From the NCBI GenBank assembly GCA_018292915.2, contig JACVVK020000143.1, positions 931,501 through 995,500 on the forward strand: a stretch of 64,000 nucleotides of DNA, written 5' to 3'. This document shows, in pieces, positions 1 to 29,618 of the stretch. The first letter of the stretch is position 1. The number at the start of each line of letters is the position of its first letter. A program made the position numbers and the translations under genes. Source of the stretch: Batillaria attramentaria (taxonomy: Eukaryota; Mollusca; Gastropoda; Batillariidae). The notes under the pieces were generated by a model. The model had not been told where the DNA came from, made no database searches, and saw only the letters and a program-made list of their open reading frames with translations.

Positions 1-376
1 TGATTGGTCACTGAGTCCGGGTGGTCAGTCAGTACAGCCTGAACTGGGGGGGGGGGGGGGGGGGGGGCGTACCACTCATAGTCACGCGATACATTATACT
101 CTGTTGCCGTCTCAAGCAGCGGTAGGTAGCAGGCGTGACAGGTCACGACACAAACACAACTGGACATACATCACGTCACGTCACGTCACGTCACTTACCG
201 CCAGATAAAGGAAAGACAGACAAGTCTGTATGTGTGGCCACGGGACCCACCTCCCGCCACCTCACTCACCACGCTCCATCACTCGTGGTCATCCAACCCT
301 CAGTCGTAAACCGGCTCTTTTACTTGAGCCTGGACTGACGTCGGCATAGATCTGTAACACTGAGTCGCCATGGTCG

Positions 377-453
<77 letters not shown>

Positions 454-664
454 TCAGTATCTGTCACTCAAGTGACTAGTGTTGGAGTGACCATTGTCGT
501 CAGTGTAGTCAGTTTTGCTAACGTCGGTAACGATATGGTGGTCACTACGGTTATATGTATATGAATCATACGAGATTTGATGGTCAGTACGGTTATACAT
601 GTATGGATCATACGATATTCGATGGTCAGTACGACTGGGCATGTCGTGTACCGTGTCGCCTGGA

Positions 665-706
<42 letters not shown>

Positions 707-2170
707 GTTAGGGGGGGGGGTGAGGGTACTGGGTACGGAGTTGTGGGCGCGTGATTCCAGGCCCGTCCGTCCTGAGAGACGTGCATTTTATTGGCGAGCG
801 AGTCACGATGTGCTGTGTTGCCGGGAAGATGATATCGTGCATTATCAGACCCCAAGCGTCCCGCTAGCGCACCGTACGTTGTCAATAATTGAGTCAAGTG
901 CAATATCGGGATTGCGTGAGGGCGGTAAATGTTCATCACCACAGATAGCATTAAGCCAGCCTCTCGTGCTGTTGTTGTTATTTGCTGTTCATCGTCCTTG
1001 TACCATCAGTAGTTGAAGAGCGGGAGCGGGTGGAGGCGGGGGGGGGGGGGGGGGGTTGGAAGTACAAGAACAGGTCGGGGGAGGGGGGGGCTGTTGTTGG
1101 AAACAGCAACTATTACGTACCCTGGGTATGTATGTGAAAAGACTAGCTGACCACTGTTTCAATACTGCACTCGTGCAGGTATTTGAGTTTTCCTCCATTC
1201 TTCCTTGAGCGTACGGGTGCTTATGGAGGGGGGGGGGGACGCCGTGAGTAAGGCTGGTGATGGTGGCGGCGGTGAGGAAGCCGGGGGTGGAGGTGGGGGG
1301 GGGGAGAACGAGTATGGGACAGAACTATTCCCCCTCTAGCCCCCACGCCACCCCGCCGCTTTCTCCTGTCCTTTGTTGCTGACAGGTAAACACACATCCA
1401 AGGCTGACTGTAGTGTGTGTTGGGATGTTCGCATCACTGTCTTTACCCAAGTTCTTCACAAGTACGAAAAGGGAAAAAGCTAGGAGTTCCCCCATCACTG
1501 ACCTTTCAAGCGTATTGCAAACAACACTGGTTCCGTTTTTGAACGCAGCTTATTTTCTATTTTCGTCCACAAACAGGGATTGACAACTTGAGGTTGCCGC
1601 AAATCCTGATGGCGGTGATCAATAGACATGTAACAGTTAAGACAGGCAGCGACACACACTCAATCGTGCGCTAGTTCATTCATCCATTTCATTCATCCCA
1701 GATCGTATAAATAGATACGATATTTGCTCATCAGTCTCACAATCAGCAGTTTTACCACGTGGCAACTGTGGGATTTGTCCCCGGGCAAGTACGCCGGTAA
1801 GCCGGTACGTGACGTGGGCAAGACAGACAGACAGACAAATTTGTCTGTGTATGAGTAAGAAGAAACAATATCATGCCAACAGACGGTAGTTGTGGGCAGC
1901 TGAAACGACAAACATGTAACGGTGAACGTGAGCGGGCGGCTCATTAGGACAAATCGGTCAGACATTGATTGAGTGTTGCACTGCGCACCATCAGTGCTGA
2001 CAATAAATCAAATCGATCTTTGAGCTTGTTTGTGGCTGGCTCGTGCAAGAAACTACCATTCAGCTGCTCATTGTAGAAAATAGTATTATTTTATTATTTT
2101 ATTATTATGCATTATTCCAACGCTGACAGGGTCTCAACTTTTTGCTAACGGCGCATTGATACAGCGAGAA
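1..2170. other. Upstream region, no recognised gene; simple repeats
   Basis: No open frame resembles a protein family I know. Contains a G-run (46-67), (CA)n at 378-448, imperfect direct repeats of a GGTCAGTACGGTTATA-type sequence at about 530-640, (GT)n at 667-703, and G-tracts at 711-720, 1039-1056 and 1070-1090 that could form quadruplexes. Confidence 0.6.
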
Positions 2171-2174
2171 CGTG

Positions 2175-2182
2175 TGACGTCA
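2175..2182. promoter_or_regulatory. Perfect palindromic CRE (TGACGTCA)
   Basis: Full 8-bp cAMP response element, the CREB/ATF site. It lies about 5.1 kb upstream of the alternative first exon and 180 bp upstream of a TATA-like box. No function is shown. Confidence 0.45.
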
Positions 2183-2356
2183 GACGTGCAGCTGCTGCCA
2201 CCAGTGAGGGCAGCAATACAATAGTTGCTTACAGTAATTACCCGGAAACACTTCAGTCATCGGGTGGCACTTGTTAAGCCGGTTGTGATCGTTGCGTGAA
2301 GGAATTGATTAACCTTGGGAGCAGGGGAAAAAGGTGACAGGGTAATCAGTGTAGAG

Positions 2357-2363
2357 TATAAAG
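2357..2363 (+). promoter_or_regulatory. TATA-like box (TATAAAG) followed by GC-rich DNA
   Basis: TATAAAG runs into GGGCCGGCCCGGG. This could be a core promoter with a start near 2385-2390. No downstream exon can be assigned to it. Confidence 0.25.
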
Positions 2364-2848
2364 GGCCGGCCCGGGTCTGTACAGTATGAAGGTGGGGCAG
2401 AGTTTGGCCGGTGCTGGGCCGGCCGTCACTCAAAGCTCAAAGTGGCCTTCGCTTAAAGCAAGGTCACTGAAGCAGATGTCACTGAGCAGTCAGGTGTAAA
2501 CGCAAAACTAGAGAGTGGGGGGGGGGGGAGCCGGTGCACCAGTGTCTTACATACGTGTCAGTAACGCAAGGTAGGTGTTGTACATACGTTAACGCTGTCT
2601 AGGACAAAACATAAGTCGCATAGCTGACAGCACATTCGCCAGGCTCAGTCAGTCGCCAGTTGATGTCAAAACGTGACATTTGTTTTTCCGCCACAGCAGA
2701 TAAAACATAAGTAGTATAAAAAATCACAAAAAGATCAGTCTTGCGCAGACGGTAAACAACAGGGCAGAATGAATATCTTCTTATGTCACCTCCCCCTCCC
2801 CCTCCCCCCCCCCCCCCTGCCTGCCCCAGGCAACAACAAAAGTACTTA

Positions 2849-2856
2849 TGACGTCA
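2849..2856. promoter_or_regulatory. Perfect palindromic CRE (TGACGTCA), second copy
   Basis: A second full CRE about 670 bp after the first, in the same PKA upstream region. Chance occurrence is possible; conservation would decide. Confidence 0.45.
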
Positions 2857-3360
2857 TGAGCGCGGTGCCAGACAAGTGGTGGTGTATGGGTATTGGCAGG
2901 CGACTGGTTCAGGCATAGCGCCATACACGCCATACAGTGTCAATGACGCCACTACGCACCTCCCCTCCCTCTCTCTCTCTCTCTCTACCCGGCCTGTGGC
3001 AGCCGGCGACCACATTGTAGGACGCTGGAGCCCTGGTCGATAGAAAGTGCTGTAGTGCTGGTATAGGGAGACATGAACCGACCCCAGTGTGGATGTATTA
3101 GCCTACATCTGAAGGGGAGGACACGATCTTCACTAGAACCCGTTTAGTCTCGGTCACTGTACTATCTGTACTCACTCAGTGAAACGAAACGTTGCGGCAG
3201 CCAGGAAGCATTCAGTCGCCGCTTTTCATCTTGTGTAGTCAGACTCAGTGATTTGCCAGGCTGAAGCCTTCCAATCCCACTCGGGTTATATCACGTTTTA
3301 TCGGACTCGGAGTGATTTCTTCGCATTTTTACTGTCTGTCTGTCTGTCTGTCTACTTCAG

Positions 3361-3407
<47 letters not shown>

Positions 3408-4636
3408 ACAGGGCTTGCTGTGCACTGACAATTGTCATTAATAATGTATCGTACACTGATAAATGCTGCCGGCGCCTATGGAAAAAGTGGCTGGTCCCAG
3501 TGGCCTAGCTATATGTCAGACACAGTACCAGTCCAGACTGGCCGTAATGGTTTATGTATTTCTTGTGGTCACTCCGTCACTCGTCCGTGGCTGTAGGGAG
3601 TCCCGGGGTGACATTTACCGACCACAATACCGGCATTGTGAACGCGGAAATACCACGGCTGTCTCCCTGCCGGCTCGCGTCTGTCTCTGGCAGATAACAT
3701 TCATTCCAAATGACCATGTTGTCACAGTCAGTCCCCACCAGACCCATGGAGGTTCCGAAATGGACCAGTTGTCAGCACACACTCCGACCACACAGTCTTA
3801 GTACATGTACCGGCACAATGACTATCGGTTTATTCAGTTTGCCGAACTGAGACACCTTCCTTTTCAGTCCTTGTGACCTTAGCCGCTTTGGAAACCCGGC
3901 GTATCACTGTTTAGATTTCTGCCGTTGCCCAGCATGAATGTTGGTGTCACTGATGTCCCCCCCCCCCCCCCCCCCCCCCGGGTTTTAGTCGTGTGCAACA
4001 CTAGGATTCATGAACGCTTTAATAACACGATGAGGGTAGTAGGGGATGAGATTAACCGGCAACCGTGTGAGTCATGTCAAATATGTCAGTACATGGAATG
4101 TATGCTGAAAGTACACCGCATTTTATGCTATATTATACTGAACCATCAAACGCCTCTATTCTGTAACGCAAGTACTCTTGAGAGAGAGAGAGAGAGTCTA
4201 TCTGATTGCGACAGTCAAGTCATGATTTGCCTGGCTCAAGTTCCGGCGCGTCATCTTCTGGACATGTTCTTAGCGGTCACACGGAGCCTCGCTGTGTCGG
4301 TTGATTCCGTCCACGTGACCGAGTTGTGTTGAGAGGCTGTAATCATCCGAGTGCACACTGTCATTTGGCGGAGTGCAGCGGAAAAGGCGGAAGTTGACCA
4401 TCTCGAGCAGTACGATGATGTCACCCACACACACCCACACTCTCCAGTCTTTACTCTCACTGTCTCGCTACAGCCGCTTCCACCATCCGTTCTTGCAGTC
4501 AGTGGATCAGTATACAGCAGAATAATGACAGTCTGTGCCACTGACTCTTTTACAAAGGCTGACTGATACAGGATGAAGTCAGTGCTTCAGTAGACCTGTC
4601 TGCCATCTTGTCCTTGCCACCAGCACTACACACTTG

Positions 4637-4676
<40 letters not shown>

Positions 4677-7291
4677 GGAGCGGAGGTGGGATAAGAGGGA
4701 GTACGTTAATTACGAAAGTGGACGGTGGCGTGTGACGCGCGTGAAAGAAATGCCCTGGCCAACAAATAACATGATCAAAGTGAGTGTTACGAGTGAAGAA
4801 AAGCCGAGACAGTCCGGGACGGGCGTCGTCACATAACCTATCAGTAGGCTGATCTGGCGGGTACTAGACTGAAAGGTCACTGACCCACGGTACATACGCA
4901 CTGCGTCAGTCTTCACTACCCAGTCCCCACTGCCAGCCACCACACAGGCGCTCGACCAGCCCAAAGTCAGATCTGTTGGTACATTTGTCAGTGCATTCTG
5001 CGTGGCTGGAGACTAGGAGATAAGCTGAAAGTATGTCCTTGATAATGATAACTTATCTGTTAGGAGGGTGTGTGTTGTGGGGGCGGGGGGGGGACACCAG
5101 ATCACGAGTGACGTAGTTCACACTATGAGGAAGTTACGAAATAAATCACGCCGACAAATTAGGCCGACAGTTACCAAATCGCCAAATTATGGGTTGTGCA
5201 GGGTTGGGCATTTTCCGGTGCACTAGTACACGTACTGCACACTTTACTCTGGTAAGAACCGACAGAAATGTTACGTTTCTTTTTGAAACAACAGGCGGAG
5301 ATTTGTCATTGAGGCCAATGGATAGTCTGATAACCGAAGTCCACGGAGCTGTCGCAGTAATGCACTCTCGTCGGTGAGCTTGTCAGATTTCATGCCGGAA
5401 ATGGTCAGGTACATGTACTTGTATTATCCTGTCGTCAGATGTTGACGGGGTTTGTGCACACCACAAGTGGCCAAGTTTTGACTGGATGGGAAAAGTTTGA
5501 TACGGTAGATACAGCCCTAACCGTTTCCTGCTGGAGATGCGGTCGCCAGACTTGAGGAGGAGTTCCAAGTCACTGGCAGTGGACAAAGTTTTCATAGGAT
5601 AGGATCAAGTTAGAGCAGAATTAGTTGAGGCGGGAGAAGTCAGTGTTCATCTAACAGTTCCAGCGACGTCAAGCTCACCTCAGTCAGTCTGATCGTGATT
5701 TTAGGTGTCACGTGATTCACGTGTCACGCGTTTTCGGGGTCTGAGTGGTCTCGTTCCAGACGTTCGCACGCTTCACTGATTCTGGTCAGTCTGTGCGGGC
5801 ACACGCCATTTGTGTGTGTAGAGTACGGTGCATATTAATGACACGTATTTACTGCTTGTTTGCCGCTGTATACGAACTTGAGGGTGTGCCAGAAGTAGTG
5901 TAGCAAGCACCAACACTCGTGCAGCATTCTGGTAAATAAGCAAGGTTGATTACACTAACCCTGTCAATCGCTTCCTAATACCTTGGGACCCCTACACACT
6001 AAGTCCTTCTTTACCGCGAACATCCACCGTACGTTAACACCAAGTCCCTGCCAGCTGCTGTTCATATCAGACTTCAAACGATCACAGGTTGTTTTTGCGT
6101 GCGAGTGACTTGACTTGGACACACTTGCACTCAAATGCACCCCGTTTCTTTTAGGGCAAGCTTTATCCCCGCTTGGCTACTCGATGTAATTGTCGTTCCA
6201 CAGTGGTGCCGCCGTGCCATTAGTTGTGCACATTGTATACGAAGCCGATCAGTGGCCGGTGTCTGGTTTTGAGGAGGTAGACTTTCTGGAGAATAGACAC
6301 AGCTAATGAAAGTAAGCAACGTGGAGCATGTGGTGTCGTCGAGAGATGCATTAGTCAGATTGGGCCTGATTGTCATTACAGTAACAGCTCTTGTAACCAT
6401 ATGACGGAAAAAACAGATTTTTGTCTGTACTTTTGTACAAACTGTGTCTGCGAACTGACTGTACGTGCCATGTGTAAGATTTCGAAATTGAACCAGTTAG
6501 TTCCTGTAAAACCCGGGGCAGACAAATTAATGAACACGAGCGGCTTCCGACGTTAATTCTTCCTAATTGTGCATGGGTTGCCTGACTGGCGTCTAGCACG
6601 CTCACAGATTTCAGAAGACGACGTGCAAATAATGCTGTTGTGCTTTGCCGGCGTTCCTGTTTTTGACGTATATTGTGCTCAAGAAACAAAACGTTACGTG
6701 TTGTTGCTGTCCGTTTGACTGTGGACTTGTGAAGAACGGTAAGGTGCGTATTTACAGCATTAAACAAGCAGTTGACCGCTGTTTTGTGACGTCCCTAGCC
6801 TGTTTTCCTTGTCCTAACGTTCCACAACTTCAGCGGCCGGCGAGAACCGGCCTCCGTGGGACTGGGATAGAAACAGATACATGATGACGCCGACACCAGC
6901 TCTTAACCGCCTGTGAAAAGGGACCCCTGGAGAAGGACATGGGAACACTGTTTTACTCAGCAGTTAGTTTTATTTTTGACAACCCTAAGAGGTGAGCCTG
7001 TGGCCGTTAAAAAACCCGAAAACGTTTTGTGGTCTCCCTCACGACCCGGGTCACATTCCAACGGCTCCCTGTTCCTCTGCTCCATCTACCGCCCTTCACG
7101 ACCTTCTTATCTCACGATCAACAAGAAAAGAGTGCACGATATATGCACGTACATCGTCACTCATCAACCAAACAGCGCACAGCCTGCACGAGAGTAGCAT
7201 CAGGCATAAGGGACAAGGTTGGACGCAGCACCATTCAGTCAGGTCGTCACTGATTCAGGACACTAGATAGTGAGTGAGAGAGGCAGGGAAG

Positions 7292-7520
7292 ATGGATTTT
7301 CTCCTAGACCGCCTGTTCGACTCGGAGAAGAAGAAGAAGAAACAGAAGCAGGAGAAGAAACGGAGCAGTGCCGGCAGTACGGACAGTCTGCCGCCCATCA
7401 CACGGGACCGGACCTCCAGTCAAGGTCACGGACACAGCGCCACTCGCCGGAAACACGGCGAGACCAAGGTCAGCGAGCACCGCGTGCGGCGAGAACTCCA
7501 TCGCCTCTACCTGTGGGACG
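7292..7520 (+). CDS. Candidate alternative first coding exon of PKA-C (76-residue basic N-terminus)
   Basis: An ATG at 7292 in strong context (A at -3, G at +4) opens 76 codons plus one nucleotide. It ends at a textbook donor, ACG followed by GTGAGT at 7521. An in-frame stop lies just upstream at 7271-7273. Phase 1 matches PKA exon 2, which starts with the last two bases of a codon, so splicing would read LYLWD-V-KEFLAQ and keep frame. The peptide starts MDFLLDRLFDSEKKKKK, is rich in Lys, Arg and Ser, and lacks the myristoylation glycine. The isoform would be about 413 residues. Alternative PKA-C N-termini are known in Aplysia, nematodes and vertebrates. I do not recognise this peptide, and the splice is inferred from phase, donor strength and position. 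It could instead belong to an unrelated gene. Confidence 0.6.
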
Positions 7521-7639
7521 GTGAGTTCCGCCTCAGCCACGTCAGTAGCACTGGCAACCCTCTTGGAGTGAAACTCCCCCAGGTATAACAGGAGAGAGTG
7601 ACCCGGATATGCCGGTCTAGGTTCCTGTCTGTTAGATTC

Positions 7640-7885
7640 CTGTCTGTAGTCAGGGGATGGTAAGTGGGTGTGTAGGTAAGTGGGTGGATGGGTTGGTGGG
7701 AAAGGGGGTGAGTGGGTGGATTGTCTGGAGGCTTTGCGTCTTCTGTCCTGGACGAGGGTGATACCGAAGACCTGGGCACTGGAAGAAAGGCTTGCCGCAC
7801 AAATTTGGGTGCTGTCGGGATTCGAAACCGGGCCGGACTGACCTAGGCTCAGTCGGTTGAGCCACTGGACTACCTGGGTAGAAGT
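7640..7885 (-). mobile_element. tRNA-derived SINE (minus strand)
   Basis: Read on the minus strand from 7885: box A TAGTCCAGTGG and box B GGTTTCGAATCCC about 50 bp apart, then a non-tRNA body and a CCCA-rich tail. Not a functional tRNA gene. Confidence 0.6.
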
Positions 7886-8287
7886 GGATGCACATTATGT
7901 AAGCTGTCGTTCATTTGTCCTCCTCCTTAGTATTGAGACATGTGTGGTATTTGTGGGGCTGAATGTCAAGCATAATGATGTTGCTTCCGTCTAGAGCCGT
8001 GCTCTTGTTACATATGCATCTTGTCTAGGGTGGCGTTGTAGTAGTCCCGGCAATGGGGCACTGTGTGAACTTGATTGATCAGGCCGATCTGGAAAGCTTT
8101 ACTGTGTAGTTCTGAACTTCAGGTTAACTCGAGCTTTGAGTGGATGGGTGATGGGTAGTCCTGTTCCAGTCCTGCCAGCTGAATGCTCACAAAGGGTGGG
8201 GAGGGTTCACGGTTGTCGAAGCGGCCTGCAGATTCACATTTTTGGCACCGGTCAGTCCAGAAAGCAATCCGCAGACCACAGGACCGT

Positions 8288-9523
8288 GGGCCGTGGTCAC
8301 GACGCGTTCGTAACTTTTCCGCCACCGATTTACGCACGCGAGGGTCCGTAACTTACGATTTGTGATAAAATTGGGTGGTCATGACGTTTGCGCAGAGTTA
8401 CGGCCGCTCGGAAACCCTTGCGTATTGTACACCACCTAGGAGGGTGTCGGAAAGGTGCCATAGCCTTTGCGTAAATCTGAAAAATGGCGGCCCGCTTGAT
8501 TTACCTGAACTGCAAATGAGAAGAGCATTGCGACGGGAAAGGGTGTTCAGCGATCGTACTAACCCTTTTGACTTGTACGACGATGTGGACATGCTTCAAA
8601 GGTTTAGATTTAGGAGGAGAGACTGACCTGCAGGAATTGTGCGATCTGCTGTAGGACGACTTGAGTGTAGAGGGGGCGCGTTCAGTTCACTACGCACCCT
8701 GCAATGCAAAGGCCTGTATGGCCGGTTGTACACACATCGTGGGTTGATTTGTTTCCTTTTTGTGGGTTAACATTTGTTGTGTGTGTTTCGGACTAGTTCA
8801 GTGCTGAACGCACTCGGTCAGTCCTCACTGATCAGCCACCACCGTTTTGATCGTATGCGTGTCAATGCAGGTCTCATTCATTGTCACACAGTGTTGTGGA
8901 CCCGAAATGTGCGGGTTCCGAATTCAGAGTTTTGGTCGAGTCATGTTTCTCTGCCGTAGCAAGTCAGGTTAAATGCGTGGCATGTATGTGAAGAGTTTTG
9001 TTGATGTTGTTGTTATCCTCTCCTCTTTCGTTTTTCGTTGTTCTTTGATTGAGGTTCATTCCGTTGGTTTTCTTGCCAGTGAGCCTGCTACATACGGTTT
9101 GTACGTGCAGTAAATGCTTCTACTGGTTGTAGTCCGTCCAATGTTGAGATAGAGACTGCTAGAGAGCGGTCTATATGCGACCTGCATGCACTCCTGATTA
9201 CACTCTCCACATACATGCCACGCATTTAAACGGCAGATAAACATAACTCGATCAAAAACTCTGTAGTGAACACACCCCCTCTACTCTTTCACGCTTCACG
9301 CTGGAAGGAGAATTTGTGCAGGTCACGTGATGGTGTTTTCCGTGGGAATCCCAGGGGTCCCACACCTATCTAAAAATAACCCGTACGTGACACCGTTTCC
9401 AGTAAGAGCGCGTCGTGACCGGCCAACTAGCGGAAGAGATAGTTTTCACGTAGCCACGTACGAACTTACGATCCGCAACCTATTTGCGCAAAGAAATTTG
9501 CGTTCGCGTCGTGACCACGGCCC
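8288..9523. repeat. 19-bp perfect inverted repeats flanking the Harbinger remnant
   Basis: GGGCCGTGGTCACGACGCG at 8288-8306 is the reverse complement of 9505-9523. A partial third copy (GCGCGTCGTGACC) is at 9408-9420. The pair brackets the transposase fragment and may be the ends, or subterminal repeats, of a decayed DNA transposon. Confidence 0.45.
8375..8700 (+). pseudogene. PIF/Harbinger-type transposase N-terminal remnant
   Basis: The frame 8375-8626 ends in RRALRRERVFSDRTNPFD and LYDDVDMLQRFRFRR, then a stop. This is the N-terminal pattern of HARBI1/PIF transposases (R-R-x-R-V-F-x-x-R, D-x-Y-D-D, RFRF). The DDE catalytic domain is missing, so it is a fossil. Confidence 0.55.
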
Positions 9524-9641
9524 CGTGTCCTTGAGAGTCGGATCCTATCTCAGTGTGGACACTGGGTCGCTACAGTTCACTGGCAAAGTTACACTGAACT
9601 GAAGGGACGTGGTGCATTCACTGTGCCGGCTGACGTTTGTT

Positions 9642-9684
<43 letters not shown>

Positions 9685-10223
9685 CACATGAGGGTCCTGA
9701 TAGGATCATGTGTGAAAGCAGTACTGAGGGACAAACGTGGGATCGCTCCAGATGGCGTTCAGTTGATAGCCGGCGGCTTGTGCTACTGGGCCCACTTTTT
9801 CTTGCGGCCAACCGGCAAACCTGTTAGTATTGATCCTGCAATACCACGCTCTGTGCCCGCCCCCCTCCCCCCCCCCCCCCCCACACACACACACCGTGGC
9901 ACACTTGGCGATGTTCAGCCTACAGCTGGTTTCAGTACTGAGAGACTAACCTTATATAGACACTGATATGACGATACTGGTGTCTCTAGTGTCCGTTCCA
10001 CTGAGTCGCTGCACTGAGCCACTGAGTTCCACATCATCAGTATCATGTACTACTGAGGCTGCATTCTCCACTTATTGTCTCAGTGCATGTATTCACATCT
10101 ACGTACTAGTACATGTATCCATGTCAGTTATCCACATTATTCAGACTGAACTGGTTTTCCGGGCCGGTTGTCAGTGGGTCCCAGCCCGGTGCTCCTCGGT
10201 GGGCAGCAACTGATCAGCTCAGT

Positions 10224-10637
10224 GGGCGGTCGGTGGTCTAGTGGTTAAGAGACTTGTCACCAATGCGAGAGGTCGCGGGTTCGAGTCCCATTGGGGGCAA
10301 AGATTTTTTCCTTCTCGTATGTGGCACCGTTCAGTCGGGCCGATCGTCGTGGTTCTCTCCGGGTACCGTGACTCCGGCTTCCTCCCCCTCTGCTTTTGGA
10401 AATGTTCACTGAGCCCACCAAATCAATATGAACAATAAATGCAATTCTAATTTCCGAAATTTAAATAGCTGACCTGACCCATCGCACCACGTGTTTGTAA
10501 ATTGTAATGTATTTATGTCCAGTGTTTGAGAGAATGCGTGTGATTCACGTGAGTGTGCGTGTTGGGTTCAGTTCGCGGCGCTTTGAGCCGATTCACGAAA
10601 TTGGGTAAATCGCCTATACAATACTCATTATTTTTTT
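10224..10637 (+). mobile_element. tRNA-derived SINE, copy 1
   Basis: Box A TGGTCTAGTGGTTAAG and box B GGTTCGAGTCCC in the head. The body shares long stretches with 46860-47256, and the tail ends TATACAATACTCATTATT. About 410 bp. Confidence 0.8.
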
Positions 10638-11644
10638 CCCCCCGCCGGACACGGCTCTCCAAACTGATTCACTGACTTAAAATGAAAGTCGAAACCGAAG
10701 TGTGCACATTCAAGTACAGATTCCATTCCGGAAACTGAACTGTCGGGAGGGACGGCGGGACGGATCCGGCACTGAGTGGAAAGTACAGCCCCTCCTCTTG
10801 GGAACAGTGTAGTAACTGACCTAAATCAGTCAACTAGTATGTATGCAAGAAAGACATAACTTTGGAAGAATAACAAAAGGGGCGGGGGGGGGGGGGGGGG
10901 TTGCGCCGGCCCGGAACCGGCGGCCGGTGGGAATTGTACATGTATACATGTATGTGAATGGCCCGCAACTTGAACGCCGGCGCCGGCTTTCCCGGGAACT
11001 GAGCAACCCGAAGAGATTTTCCTCACAATGGTAATGAGGAAATAATGTCTAGATGCTTTTTTTTTTTGTTGCCATGAACTGTGTTTCAAGTTACGACACT
11101 TTCAGTCAATGTGTCAGCAGTTTTGACAGTCACTGAGGCGCCGCAGCCGTTAAACTAGACTGGCCAGTAATCCATCAGTTACGCCAACCGGACTGGAGAC
11201 AAACTGAGTGTGGCATGTCCGGCACTAGAGAAATGACCAGTGTCACGTTCCGGTTAGTAGAGCGGTTATGAGAACTTGACCAAGATTAACTGCCTCAGAA
11301 TAGAGACAATACTGAGGACTTTTTTTTTTTTTTAAACCCTACTCAGTCACTGGCTGTCTCGTCACTGATGTGCTGTGGCGTTTCACTCATCAAGCCTCGA
11401 GCATCCATCTAAGGTTTTGCCACAAACAGTACAATCACCGGCGTAGGCGCTGAAAATAGACATTTACAGCATAGATGGCTCGAGATTTAATTGTACAACG
11501 ACCAAGGAGTCAGTTATAGCGGTTATCGGTCACGTATGACTGCTTTCTAGTTCTATCCCTTTTCACACGCACACACAGTTCTATGTGTGCTCGCCGTTCT
11601 ATCGCCCGCAGCGATTCCATCGGGTCAATGTTTACGACCTTGTA

Positions 11645-11655
11645 TCCCAGAATGC
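11645..11655 (+). promoter_or_regulatory. ZNF143/Staf-type promoter motif (TCCCAGAATGC)
   Basis: Matches the core of the conserved metazoan SBS element. It lies 330 bp upstream of the canonical PKA-C start codon in CpG-containing DNA, so the canonical promoter probably lies near 11580-11980. Promoter position is inferred. Confidence 0.45.
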
Positions 11656-11984
11656 CGTGTTCGTCGCAGCGCTCATACAAGACAGTGCGCGAGGAAAAAT
11701 AAACCCTATCTCTACGTTGAAGTTCAGCATACGTTTGGAAACAGATTGGACTGCTTTTGTGTGATAGTGTATAACCAATCGAACGGAAGTTGAAATTTTA
11801 CCGATTTCTGTTTTTCAGTGGTGTTTGTGATAGGAACTCTCGTACGAATTTCCATGGCATTACGGCAGTGAGAACCGTACAGACGACGGCTAGCCTCTAG
11901 CCGTGTAATATTTTTGTGAGGTTACAGTGTGTGTACGGGACATATCTTTGAGTTGCACAGTGGATTATTTTGAACGCAGAGGAT

Positions 11985-29618
<17,634 letters not shown>

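Larger units (their letters stand above)
2183..7270. other. Upstream region of PKA-C, no recognised gene
   Basis: Apart from the CRE and TATA-like motifs I see only simple sequence: (CT)n at about 2969-2986, (CTGT)n at 3333-3352, (GT)n at 3364-3406, a C-run at 3957-3979, (GA)n at 4180-4194 and (CA)n at 4639-4673. No reading frame here is supported as a gene. Confidence 0.6.

Noticed and set aside
2386..2499. Short frame after the TATA-like box ending in CAG-GTGTAA, considered as a further PKA first exon
   Set aside because: The donor leaves phase 0, which does not fit PKA exon 2, and no family resemblance is seen.
7500..7588. Extension of the 7292 frame to its stop at 7588 as a free-standing small gene
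   Set aside because: The GTGAGT donor at 7521 with matching phase explains it better as a spliced exon, but expression data could reverse this.
10241..10310. tRNA gene
   Set aside because: Boxes A and B are present, but the stretch is the head of a SINE with a shared body in other copies, and I could not draw a full cloverleaf.
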